A stretch of 34,015 nucleotides of DNA, taken from the NCBI GenBank assembly GCA_001584585.1, contig LSYV01000017.1:2268807-2302821 (forward strand), read 5' to 3'. The stretch comes from Gonium pectorale. Its lineage: Eukaryota; Chlorophyta; Chlorophyceae; Chlamydomonadales; Volvocaceae. The notes under the pieces were generated by a model that saw only the letters and a list, made by a program, of their open reading frames with translations, searched no databases and was not told where the DNA came from. Shown piece after piece: positions 1 to 10,000 of this stretch. Both the position numbers and the translations under genes were made by a program. Each line of letters begins with the position of its first letter. The stretch's first letter is position 1.

Positions 1-290
1 CGTTTGTAGACTCTCCTCCCCAATGCACCCACCCTGTGTGCTGTGCGACGGCGCACCTGATCACACACCTGCGATCTGCGCCCCCCTCCATCAACCCCAA
101 CCAGGCGAGGCGCGTGGAGGAGCTGTTTGTGTCACGCTGGGCGGCGGCTGGTGTGCACCCGCCCGCGCACGACCGCGCGCCCCTGGCGGAGATGTCGAGA
201 TTCGTCAAGGAGCCAGGGCAAGAGCCACCACCACCACCACCACCACCACCACCACCACCGCCGCCGTCACCACCGCCACCAAGCGTGTGA
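1..290 (+). CDS. Possible terminal exon of an unknown gene, proline-rich end
   Basis: The frame that ends at the TGA at 288-290 is open from before position 36. It reads through INPNQARRVEELFVSRW and AEMSRFVKEPGQE into about 14 prolines and then SPPPPSV. An AG at 101-102 (after ccaaccc) could be a splice acceptor, or the exon may begin before the window. Proline runs with SPPPP are common in volvocine cell-wall proteins, but here most of the run comes from a CCA microsatellite, so that link is weak. I do not recognise the family. The frame is supported only by its composition and by a plausible amphipathic stretch, and the rest of the gene would lie upstream of the window. Confidence 0.3.
   Translation, partial: FVDSPPQCTHPVCCATAHLITHLRSAPPSINPNQARRVEELFVSRWAAAGVHPPAHDRAPLAEMSRFVKEPGQEPPPPPPPPPPPPPPSPPPPSV
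225..259. repeat. (CCA)n trinucleotide microsatellite
   Basis: An uninterrupted CCA run that grades into CCG. It encodes the proline run in the possible terminal exon at 1-290; in the other frames it gives His or Thr runs. Confidence 0.85.
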
Positions 291-384
291 TCCATGCCAC
301 GCGGTGCCACTGCGTAGTCGGGTGCGGGGTATGATCTTGGGCAGTAGATAGTCAATTAGTCTCATGACGAGGTTGGGTTGGTGA

Positions 385-429
385 CGCGTGGGTAGGTGGC
401 GTGTGGGCAGGTGGCGCGTGGGTAGGTGG
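385..429. repeat. Three tandem copies of a 15-bp unit
   Basis: The unit is cgcgtgggtaggtgg at 385-399. A variant with two changes follows at 400-414, and an exact copy at 415-429. It is a short minisatellite with no coding support. Confidence 0.85.
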
Positions 430-548
430 CCCGCTGGCGCCTCAGGGCAGCCGCCGAGCCTCCATGTCAATGTGGCATTTAGCTGACTGTCATGTGCCAT
501 CCCAGCCCACAGCGCCCACGTGCGGCCCCCGCCCTCGCATCGAACCAT

Positions 549-584
549 GGCCACGCCTCGGGAAGGCGGGGCCACGCCTCGGGA
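549..584. repeat. Direct repeat, 15 bp, two copies
   Basis: ggccacgcctcggga occurs at 549-563 and again at 570-584. Confidence 0.8.
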
Positions 585-680
585 TGACGAGAAGGGGCCA
601 GCGCTGCGCGTGGGTCGGGTTGGTTAATGGTGTAGGATGGTGTGCAGGGTCGAACTATTTCACTGGTACTAATTAAGACG

Positions 681-716
681 GTGCTCATGGCGCTAGGGGT
701 GCTCATGGCGCTAGGG
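681..716. repeat. Perfect 18-bp tandem duplication
   Basis: gtgctcatggcgctaggg occurs at 681-698 and is repeated exactly at 699-716 with no spacer. Confidence 0.9.
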
Positions 717-999
717 GGCTTCTTTTGCGGGCCGGCCGTCAAGCTAGTTGCTATGGCCCTCGGACCCACGCGGTGCAATGACCCGCTGACACTCCAAGCA
801 TTCCTAATCTGCCATGGTGGAGGCTGGTGGCATTGGGCAGAAGGGGATTCGGTCGTACATTGGATGACTGATCCTCTGCATGTTACACCCGTGATGGCAC
901 ATGGCGCATAGCCTACACCAGCAACCAGACGCTCAAGCGCCCCTGGTTGGGTTGTTGGGAGACGGAAGTCAACCGTGCCAACGGCCGGCCAGGTGTGAG

Positions 1000-1157
1000 C
1001 GGACGTGCAGGGTATGGACGTGCTGTGGTGATGCCACAGCGATGGAGGACGAGCTGCATGTGTTGTGCGGGGTGCCATGCTGTGCGTACCTTTGCAATCA
1101 AGTGGAAGGCGCCCTCAGAGTTCAAGCACGGGTTCTCGTACGACGACGTATTATGAA
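1000..1157 (+). pseudogene. Possible relic of a non-LTR retrotransposon C-terminal zinc-binding tail
   Basis: One plus-strand frame reads CRVWTCCGDATAMEDELHVL followed by CGVPCCAYLCNQVEGALR. Spaced Cys residues, an acidic pair, Glu-Leu-His, a further Cys and a basic end resemble the zinc-binding region at the end of algal and plant non-LTR reverse transcriptases (C..CG......E..HVL..C......R). The matching downstream piece (EFKHGFSYDDVL) sits in another frame and soon meets a stop, so the fragment would be frameshifted and dead. No reverse transcriptase or endonuclease core is visible nearby. This is a pattern judgement on a short piece. Confidence 0.3.
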
Positions 1158-4100
1158 GGAGCCCCCGACTGCGATGTGGCCGGGCAGGCTGTCCGCAGGG
1201 CTGTCGGCACGTACTAGACTTCGGCGTCTGGCGCTGAAGCGGGGTAAGAGAGAGCAACCAATGGCCCTTTACCGCCATCCTACTATTCGCAGTCCTTCCA
1301 TCGCGTACCCGGCTTTGGCGGGCGTGTAGCGGGAACCTGCGTGCCAGGATCCTGTAGTTTGCCTCCCCAATGGACCCAAGGAACCAGGTGCACGGTCAGT
1401 AGCATCGCTAGAGCACTATTCTACTACCGTACATTCGCCCGCAAACCCTCTTTCAGACCAGCCATCCATTCACTCATGCTGGTGGTTCTGCATCTGACCC
1501 CAGCTCCAAATCATCGCGCGGCGAACTGCTGCATAGGAGATGGAACCCCTTCGAGTTGCTCACCGCATGCTTCACGCTGGCTGGTGTGCCCTGCAGTGGC
1601 GAGATGCGGCAGGCGGCTCAGGAGGCCGTGACGCGTGTGGGGCACAGTCCCTTAAATTTTAGGTTGAATAAATAACCCACCACCCACCATACACGCTCCC
1701 ACACCACACGCGCGCAACGTCTAGCCTCCGCTTCTACAAACCCGCCTCCCGATCCTCGTTCCCTCTCTTTCCACGTCCACTGGAGCCGGCCGCAAGTGCG
1801 CAGCGTCATGAGCTCCGTGCAAAATCGGCTGGGCGGCATGGCAGGCCGGCTGTGCTTCAAACGCCAGCTGGACGCATCCGGTAAAGCAATTGTTGTTTAT
1901 GAGGTTCGGCAGAGGGGCCGGCGGACAAAACTCGCGTCGTCCCCGGCCCCTAAGCTTCCGCCTGCCGTCGATTTATTCGCCTTAGGCCTACTCACCATAG
2001 GAAAACACACAAACCCACAACACACCAACACATCCACAAAATTCACTCGCATGTTCCACCAATGCAATGTCGCTTTCGGTCGGTTTCACGTTCGTGGCCG
2101 GCGGATGGACGCCTCAACCTCTTCCGCAAACCGGCCAAACCAAATGGCAAGGCGAAGAATTGTATGGTGAACGCTGCGAAGACGACTTCAAACCCCACAA
2201 AACGAGAGAATGGAAGGAACGGAATGAGCGCGGTACAAATTTTGCGCCACGGCCGACACCGATACCGTACTTCACTGCTGAAAATGCCTTTGGTTGGATC
2301 CCGCAATCTCTTGGGTTGCCTCAAGGCGGCATAAACCATTCCCGGACCCCGCATCCCCTGTATGCCCGGAGCCCCCATGCATCAGACCACAACAATGCTC
2401 CCGCGCGTGCGCTCCACCACGCCACAACAGAAGCCAATTCTCGGACCTCTGGGCCCATCATCGCACAAACCTCGTGCCCAGGCCTGCGCCATGCACCATT
2501 CCCGCTCCCTTGTGCCCCGTGCCGCCAATCTCTGCGGGCTCCCCTCCCAGGTGCCCCCGCCGCCCTCGCTCAACAGCCAAGCAAAGATTGTTCCAACAAG
2601 GTGACAACAATCTGCTGGCAAGCGGGCAAATGCAGTGCAGCTGACCCCTGGCGTAACCCCGGGCTGACGTGCACCCCTCCTTCACGACATAATTGCGTCC
2701 ATAATCTATCATCCAAATCCAGGCCCGCGGTAGTCGCATGGTAAACAGTGTTGAAAGGACGACTTTCCATGACTGCACCGTACCATTGAGCAACGACGAG
2801 CCCCTTTCGCCCTTCTTGACGTGCTGTACGAATTGGATTGTACAGCGCGTCCCCTTCAGACCCCGGCCTGCAACGCCAATGTGAGCGAAAAACATTCTCA
2901 GGTTCGCACCTTCTGCGACAAAAGACAGCAGCCTCGCCGGCGGGCCCTCATAGCGCTCCCCGGCCAAACCGCGCCGCGACGTACTTTTCCGTTTGAGTGT
3001 CTCCTGAGGCGCTCTCTCTCCCAAACCGCCCATCTGCCTGCCTTCCTGCCGCGCCGAACCCAGCTACCCGCCCGAAGCAACCCGCCCTGGCAGCGCAACC
3101 GTGTGGCACTTCGCCACACGTCGCAGGGCAACGACCCAGGACACAACCAACCGCACAGCACCGCTGCCGACAACACCAACGGAAACCCGAAGCCCTGTCG
3201 AGCTAGAAACCCTTCGTTCATCTCCCGAGCAACCCATGGTGGGATGTTCGCATTGTGGCCAAGTTCTGCAAATAAGAGAACGGATCTGTGCACCTGAATA
3301 AATTCGAGCGGTACGTTGGAGCGGCCGCCTGAGAGAGATTATGGATTCGAGCCACAGCCCCAACACCCCTAGCCCATGCACACCTCAAAACGAAGGCGGA
3401 CCTGCAAGACGCGCCTCCTCACGCTTAGGCTAGCCTGCCAACCGACCGCAGCTTTGGCAGTGTGGAAACCTGAGTTGTTAACAATGGCCGCGATTTGTGC
3501 TCGAGACAACCTAAGAACAACCTCGTCTCTCCATGATTCCTCAGCGACAGGGTTTAAAAACTCGTTAGGTTGAAACATACGTTGGAAGATTGTTCGCCTT
3601 CAGGCATCTGCTGGCGCAGCTGCCGGCGCGGGTCCGCAACAGGGCAAAAGATACCGAGTGCAATGGCCACCGTCAGCATATGCTGGCAGCAGAGGGTTAC
3701 CGCTTTTGCGCCAAGCTGACATGTCGCCGCAACAACGTGCCCTCGACGAGGCTACCCGCACACAGGGATGCACGGGGAAACAATCACCGCATCAAATGCC
3801 GAGTTGCAACCGCTGCTATTGCTCGTTGTATCTAGGCTGCTGAAGAGCACCTTTGTCTAAGCGCACGCGAGTGCGCATTGGCGCCTCCTCCAGATTGGCA
3901 TCCCAGCGCGCATGACGGCGCGAAGCAACGGTCGGATGTTCTAAGTGGCCCATCTGTGCCTGATCTTTACCGCCGTTCCACTTCAGCGAGGGGCAACACC
4001 CTTCTACCGCTTCCGCAGAGGAAAATACAGGCGCGAGGCCGAAAGGCGCCACCTGCACCAAGGTGAGCGCAGAGCCCGCAGAACGCGGCACTGGCGGCGC

Positions 4101-4175
4101 CAGCGGCAGCGCGGAAGTCACCGCGCTGCTACAAGGCGCCGCCGCCGCGGCGAGCGAGAACGCGCCGCATCAGCA

Positions 4176-6050
4176 TCAACAAATACTGAGCTCCAGGTAG
4201 CGATTGCCGAGGTAGTGCCGGTTGAGGTCACGCACAGCGCGCAGCGCCTCCTGGGGGCTGCTGAAGCTTAGCCACGCCTCACCCGAGGGACGGCCCAGCT
4301 GGTCGAGGCCGATCTGCAGCGTGTCGGGCAGGAAGTGGTACGTCTGGAAGAACGCGAGGATCTCCTGCGGGCTGCTGCCGTACGGCAGGCCGCGGATCTT
4401 GATGGTGGGCGACGTGGCCGCCTGCACGACGCGCGTGCCCGCGACGAAGTGCCCGCCGCCGGTCGCGGGCGGTGGCGCCGCAGCCATGTGGAGAGCCTGC
4501 GCGGCCGCCAGGCCCTGCGGCAGCATCTGCGCGCCGCGCTGTGGCGGCAGGCCGGGCGCGCCCTGCGGCATGCCGCCTGCTCCGACCTGCTGGTGGCCGG
4601 TGAGGCTCAGCCCGGAGAACTGCGCCGCTAGCTGCGCAGGCGACTGGTACTGGATGCCGCCGCCCGCCGCCTGCAGACCCGGTCCCGCCAGCTGCTGCGA
4701 TGCAAGCTGCTGTCCGGGAAGCGCCTGGAGCCCCTGCCCCGCCGCCGACTGTGCGCCTTGCTGTTGTTGCTGCGGGTAAGCCTGCTGGTAGGCGGGTTGC
4801 CTGAAATGGTCGAGGCAAAGGGGTATATAGGGAACGTGCTGTAAGACAACATGCAGTCCACATCTGGTCGGGCAAGGCCCTCGAGGTTTATGAGATACTG
4901 TGTGACCAACAAGATAGAATGGGTTTCGGATGGAAACCGTGAAAAGCCATCCACATGTTGCATGACGAGAACAGCATTTCACCAAGCCGCGCATGTCTTC
5001 GTAGGGCCCACAGCGCTGATACGCTGTAGCAAGATGCCAGACCCCACGCACCAGAGGCGTGACTCGACGGCCACCTGCCCCGGTCCTGCCGCCTGAACGT
5101 AGGGGCCGCCCATGCCCGCCGCTGGGCCCGGGCCCCCATGGGGCCCCAACGTCGGCATAACCGGACGACCGCCCGGTAGGACCGACGGCATGAGCTGCAT
5201 GGGACCGGCAGCCATGTAGACCGCGTTGTTTCGCTGCTGCGAGCGGATCATCCGGGAGCGCAGCTTCGCTGCGGCCCCCGGGATGGCCAGGGTACCAAGC
5301 CGGACTTGCTCCTCCATCTCCGCACGGGGCACATGCAAGAGGCGCACATAGCGCTGCCCGATGTACTCGCCGTTCTTGGACAGCGCCTGAGGCAGAGAAC
5401 ACATTTTTGTCTTTCGCACTTCCGAGGCCCCACGGCGAGCAGCAACAGCTCTTACCTTCAAGGCCTCCTCCTTGCTGACGAATTCGGCAAACGCCTGAAA
5501 GCGAGCATTTATCGTTTAGTATTGGGGGCCGTTGCGCGGTCATGGAGCCAACCGTCAGACTCGGAAAACGCTGCTGGGCCGCAACGACCTCCCCGCACAG
5601 TCCGACAGCAGCGAAAGCCGGCAATCATGCGGCTAAGTCATGAGCGAGGCAGGGCCAACGCCTCAGTCAGGTAACTGCGGCCTCGGCCGGGGCACCCCCG
5701 GCCCAGTCGCAACCTAACCGTCCTCACCAGGCCGCTCGGCCGACCATCAGGCTCATAGACGAAGCTCACTCCCTTGAGCTCATAGGGCGCAAAGAACTGG
5801 CGGATGTCATCCTCCGTGGCGGAGTAGGGCAGACCCCTGCAATCAAGCTCAACCGGGCGTTAGGGCACCAGCCAAGGGAGGCCTGAGGGGCGCACCCTTA
5901 CTTGAGCTTCAGGATAGCGGAGCTCTGGTCCTGGGCTGTGGTCCTGGGCTGCACTCTGGACAACTCTCCTGCGCCCGCAAAGCCCGCTGGGCCCGCGGCC
6001 ACCGCCTGGGAAGCGTTAAGATCTGACTGCGGAGCTGACAGCGGGTCCAT
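4176..6050 (-). CDS. hnRNP F/H-like RNA-binding protein with two qRRM domains
   Basis: Five exons on the minus strand, 5'->3': 6050-5902, 5836-5728, 5494-5456, 5386-5052 and 4800-4176. The introns are 65, 233, 69 and 251 nt, all GT-AG, and all phases match, giving 418 residues. Residues 1-45 form a short Ser/Gln/Ala tail. RRM1 (about 46-125) starts AILKLKGLPYSATEDDIRQFF and has the RPSG hallmark of hnRNP F/H-type domains in place of an aromatic RNP1. A Gln/Gly/Pro-rich linker covers about 130-338. RRM2 (341-418) starts TIKIRGLPYGSS, contains RPSGEAWLSF and runs to the last residue. Proteins of this type bind G-tracts and regulate splicing or mRNA fate in nucleus and cytoplasm; that role is inferred from the family. 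The start ATG fits, as it gives a complete RRM1 with a short leader. The tiny 39-nt exon lies inside RRM1. Divergent from the kinase gene that starts at 7048. Confidence 0.88.
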
Positions 6051-7047
6051 TTGTCCAGTTGTTGGTGGAGTTCACGCCCGCTGTTTGTATCTTCTGTCGG
6101 TTGGCTTGTGGAAACTTGCCCTCAGTGCAAAAGCCCTTGCTAAGCTTCCCAGTCCCCAGAAGAGAGTCCTCGTGCGTTAAGAGACAAGTCGCGGCGGGCG
6201 CGCTCTGCCAACAGCAAGTCGAGTGGTCGCACTTCGTGCGCAATCTTATATTCTTTCTATTATCCGCCACCTCCCCAGCGTAACAACGACCTGACACACA
6301 GGACAGCGGCGAAGGTCCAGGCGAGCGGTACGGCGAACTTTGTCCGTGCACGGCAGCTCCCAAGGCAGCTTTCCCAAACGAAATGCCGCTGATCACAGGG
6401 GCTGCCAGAACGGAGGTGAGGGCGCGAGGACGCGAGAAAGGAGTCTGTGCTGCTGGATACAGGGGCGTGAGTTGCCCCACGTCCTGAAGATTCTTGTGCA
6501 CAGGGCTCCTCTTGCAGAGCGAGGGGAAGTGAAGGGGACTGCCAGTTTGTAATATTTCACCTGGGGGTTGGAGTTCCTTGCATCAGCTATCGTCGTTACT
6601 AGCTTGTTTCCGTTGTCACCTTGCCGTCCTTAAAAGCATAGGGAGCGGCGTGTTCTGCACCAGAGTACCCCCGCTCGTTGTAACTTGGGCAGGTTTTGTT
6701 CACCCTCTCCCAGCCATATCGTGCCAGTACTTGTACTTCTACGTGTAAATCGTCCTTAAACTCCATGAACACTGCGTGGTCCTCTGTGTTGTTCGCAAAC
6801 TGGCTCGCAAACTGGGCTCACCCTTGCCTCTCTTACCTGACCTCGGCTGTGAATATGTTCGGGTCCTCTGCCCAAACATGCAATTTCGGGACTGCCTTTT
6901 CGGGACTCGTTGTGCCAGAGCTCTGATGTGTTCGCGCTGCGTCTGGTCACCGGTCTCGTTGTAAGCGTACAAGCTACTGAGTATGGTTAACGTTGCCATA
7001 TCAGCCGGTCCCGGTCGAATGAAATCGAGGAGCTAAGATGGTCCACA
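6051..7047. promoter_or_regulatory. Divergent intergenic region between the RRM gene and the large kinase gene
   Basis: About 1 kb separates the two start codons, so both promoters and 5' untranslated regions must fit here unless there are non-coding upstream exons. On the minus strand TATAAGA lies at 6250-6244, roughly 195 nt before the RRM start codon, a possible TATA element. No convincing TATA element was seen for the plus-strand kinase. Several short open frames are present, none with a recognisable domain. Confidence 0.4.
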
Positions 7048-10000
7048 ATGGTGGTGGAACGTTCCAAGGAGCTGAGCTTTAGCGTCCGCAACAGCGCTGA
7101 TGCCTATGGCCATCAGGGCACCCTCGAGGGCGCTCCGCCACCGCGAGACGGCTTCATGGGCGAGCTGCAGGTGCGCCCTGTTGCTGGCCCACGCTCCATG
7201 TCCCCTGCCTAAGCATCAACCATAATGGCTTGATGGCTTGCCTGCAGTTTTTGGCTGGGGAGGAGCTTGAGGCACGGCTGCAGGTGAGCGTTTGGACCCC
7301 CCCCCCCCCACACACACACGCTCCCATCGCTGGGTTCCCTAGTAGAGGTCAGGGCGCCAGGGGCAGGCCTGCTGGCAGTGCCTTATGCAGCCTTCCCACA
7401 GGTCCTCTGATGCAGCACGGCGGCTCTCGCTGTGACTGGGCCGTCTCCACCCCTCGTGGCGCCACCGCCGCCCGCCCCAGCCCACATCCCAAACCACGTC
7501 GCGCGCCTTCCACCCACGTGCACGCCACCCAGCCCTATCCCCGCCACCCTGCCATTCGTCCTGCCGGCAGCCCTGCACACCCTTCCACCTCGCCCGCTCA
7601 ACCGCGGGCGCAGCCCGGCAACGCCCGCCCGTCGCCCGCGCCTCAACCGCTCCTCATCCCATCCTATCCCATCCCATCCCTTCCCATCCCATCCCATACA
7701 CGCACGCCCTCAGATCCATGAGCGCATCGGCGGCGGCTCCAGCGCCCGTGTGTACCGTGGCACCCTGGACGGCACCATCTCCGTGGCTGTGAAGGTCCTC
7801 CACCCGCACGCCGCGCAGCGGGAGGCAACGCTTCAGGTGCGGCAGCATGACCGCGGCCCCCAGGGTTAAGACAGGATGGCAGGGCGGCCCCATCGTAGCG
7901 CGGTGACGGAAGGCGGGCTCGTTGCTCAAGGCGGGGGATGAGTGGGGTGGCACAAGGTGCAGGAGTGCGGAGTGACGGGCAGCGCGAGCGCACAGCCGGG
8001 CACAGGCTGTGCCGGGGGGCGCGCAGTTGGGAGCGTCCTGTCGTCATGACACGGGGGGCATGGTATAGGGTGCGGTTGCGCGCGGTGAGCACTCTCCAGC
8101 GGCGGCATACCTGCCACTGCGCAGTGGGCGCGGACAACAGACTCACGCTGTGCTTTTCGCGTTCTCTCCATTCCAAAACCTTGCGCAGACGGTACCATTT
8201 CCTCCCCAAGTTGCATTGCTCTTTCCTTCCTCTTCCCTCTCATGCAATTCGCTCCATTCCAGAATCCACCCTGCTCGGGGCCACGTCCGTTCGTTCCGCA
8301 GAGCCGCCTTCTCGCCCCACCTTAACTCAACCCGATTCGACTCACCGCAGGAGTTCCTGCGTGAGGCACAAATCCTGGCGCGCCTTCAACACAAGTGCGT
8401 GCGTGGTGGGGTGGGTGGGTGGGTGAGGGTAGAGCGGGCTTGGTGCTCGCTCTGACAGTACAGGTTCTTGGCGCTGTCCTGGCCACAAGGGCCAGCGGGC
8501 CCCCATGTGGCGGCGACCGTACGAGCAGGAAAGCGCCTTTGCCCCATGACCCTATTCCTGTACGGAACATCCCACTACGGCACAGTCACGTTGACTTGTT
8601 CCCCTTCGCATCACTCATGCCCCTCCTGTCGCCATGCACCCCTGGCCACAGGCACATTGTGCGGCTTCATGCGCTGGCACACCTGCCCCCCAGCTTCGCC
8701 GGGCTGCCCACGCGGCGCTTCACCTGGGGCATTGTCACGGAGCTCATGGAGGTGCGCGGGTTTGGGCGGGCTGTGCGGGCGGGGGGGGGGGTAATACGGA
8801 ATGGGAAACGGGCGGGGGGGGGGGTAAAGAAGCTACGACTGATTGGAACTGACGAGAGCGGGCGGTAAGCTAGCACCTAGGAACCAAGGAGGGGGGGAAG
8901 CCGTCGGGCGCGGGGTTCGGCCCCGTCGTCTCGGGCCTATTTGCTTCTTGTGCTGAAGCCCGTGCGAGCTGCCTGGCCCCTTGATGCTACCGCTGCGTGT
9001 CCGCAATCCCCCAAGCGTGGCATCGGGGCACTGCAGCTGTCTGTGTGCTTCACCTTGCGCGCGAGGGCCCGGGATGGTCGAGCGAGACTCGTTGCCCGAT
9101 GGCAGAAGAGGCCTCAGTCTGCTTGCGGCCCCAGTCCGCCGGCCATGTGTCCCTGCTTCCCTGACTGACCGCTGGCAAGCCCGGCACCCTCTACCCCCCA
9201 ACCACGCCGACTCCAGGCCGGCACCTTGACCAAGCTGGTCCAGGACGCCGCTAAGGCCCTGAAGCAGCAGCAGAAAGTCAAGCAGCAGATGGCAGCAGCT
9301 GCAGCCGCTGTTGCCTCCAACTCCGTGGGCGGCGGCACCGGCGCCCCGACGCCTGAGCGCACAACCTCGCTCCGCCAGCTGAAGAACAGCCTGTCCTTCC
9401 TCCGCCGCGGCGGCGCTCTGGTGTCAGGGGAGGCCCCCTCCAGCGGCGGCATCGCCGGGGCCGGCGGGGGCGGCGGGCTCACAGGCAACACTGCCGTGCC
9501 GCCGACGCTACCGTCGCCGCGCCTGCGGCCGGGCACAGGCGCTGGCGGCTGCTCGCCTCTACTTATCCCAGGGATTGGCGGTGGCGGCGGCGCGGGCGGG
9601 GGCATGTCTAGCCGGCAGGGCTCCGCGACGGCGTTGGAGCTGGTGCAGCTGCCGTACACTGACCGGGAGGCGCTCCAATGGTGCATGGAGGTGGCCTTGG
9701 CGCTGCAGTTCCTCCACGCACAGACGCCCCCAGTGGTCCACCGCGACGTGAAGACTGACAATGTGCTGATGGCAGTATTGCCGCCGCTGGGCCCGTTGCC
9801 GCCGTCGTCGGTTCGCGGTGGCACGGACACGGGCATGGCGCCGCCGTCGGCGGCCGCCGGCGCGTTGACGCCGCAGCTGCTGTCGGCGATCCCGGGCGGC
9901 GGCGGCGAGCGAGAGCGCGGCGGCGTGGCGGGCGTGCTGGCCACCCACGGCAGCCTGGTGCGCCGCGTTCTCTCGATGCGGGTGCAGGCGGCGATGGCGA

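Larger units (their letters stand above)
291..4175. other. No confident gene; repeats and scattered weak open frames
   Basis: This stretch of almost 3.9 kb lies between the possible exon at the left edge and the 3' end of the RRM gene. It holds a 15-bp tandem repeat, two short direct duplications and a possible retroelement relic, listed separately. Two open frames look mildly protein-like: one starts with ATG at 1808 and could be a short first exon with a donor near 1870, the other runs from 2067 to about 2330. Neither shows a known domain, and the second region is open in several frames on both strands. The 3' untranslated region of the minus-strand RRM gene must occupy the right part, but I found no TTACA (TGTAA on the minus strand) there to mark its end. 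Confidence 0.5.

Noticed and set aside
2043..2744. Overlapping open frames on both strands near 2.0-2.7 kb
   Set aside because: Three frames are open at once, none has a known domain or supported splice sites, and composition does not favour one of them.
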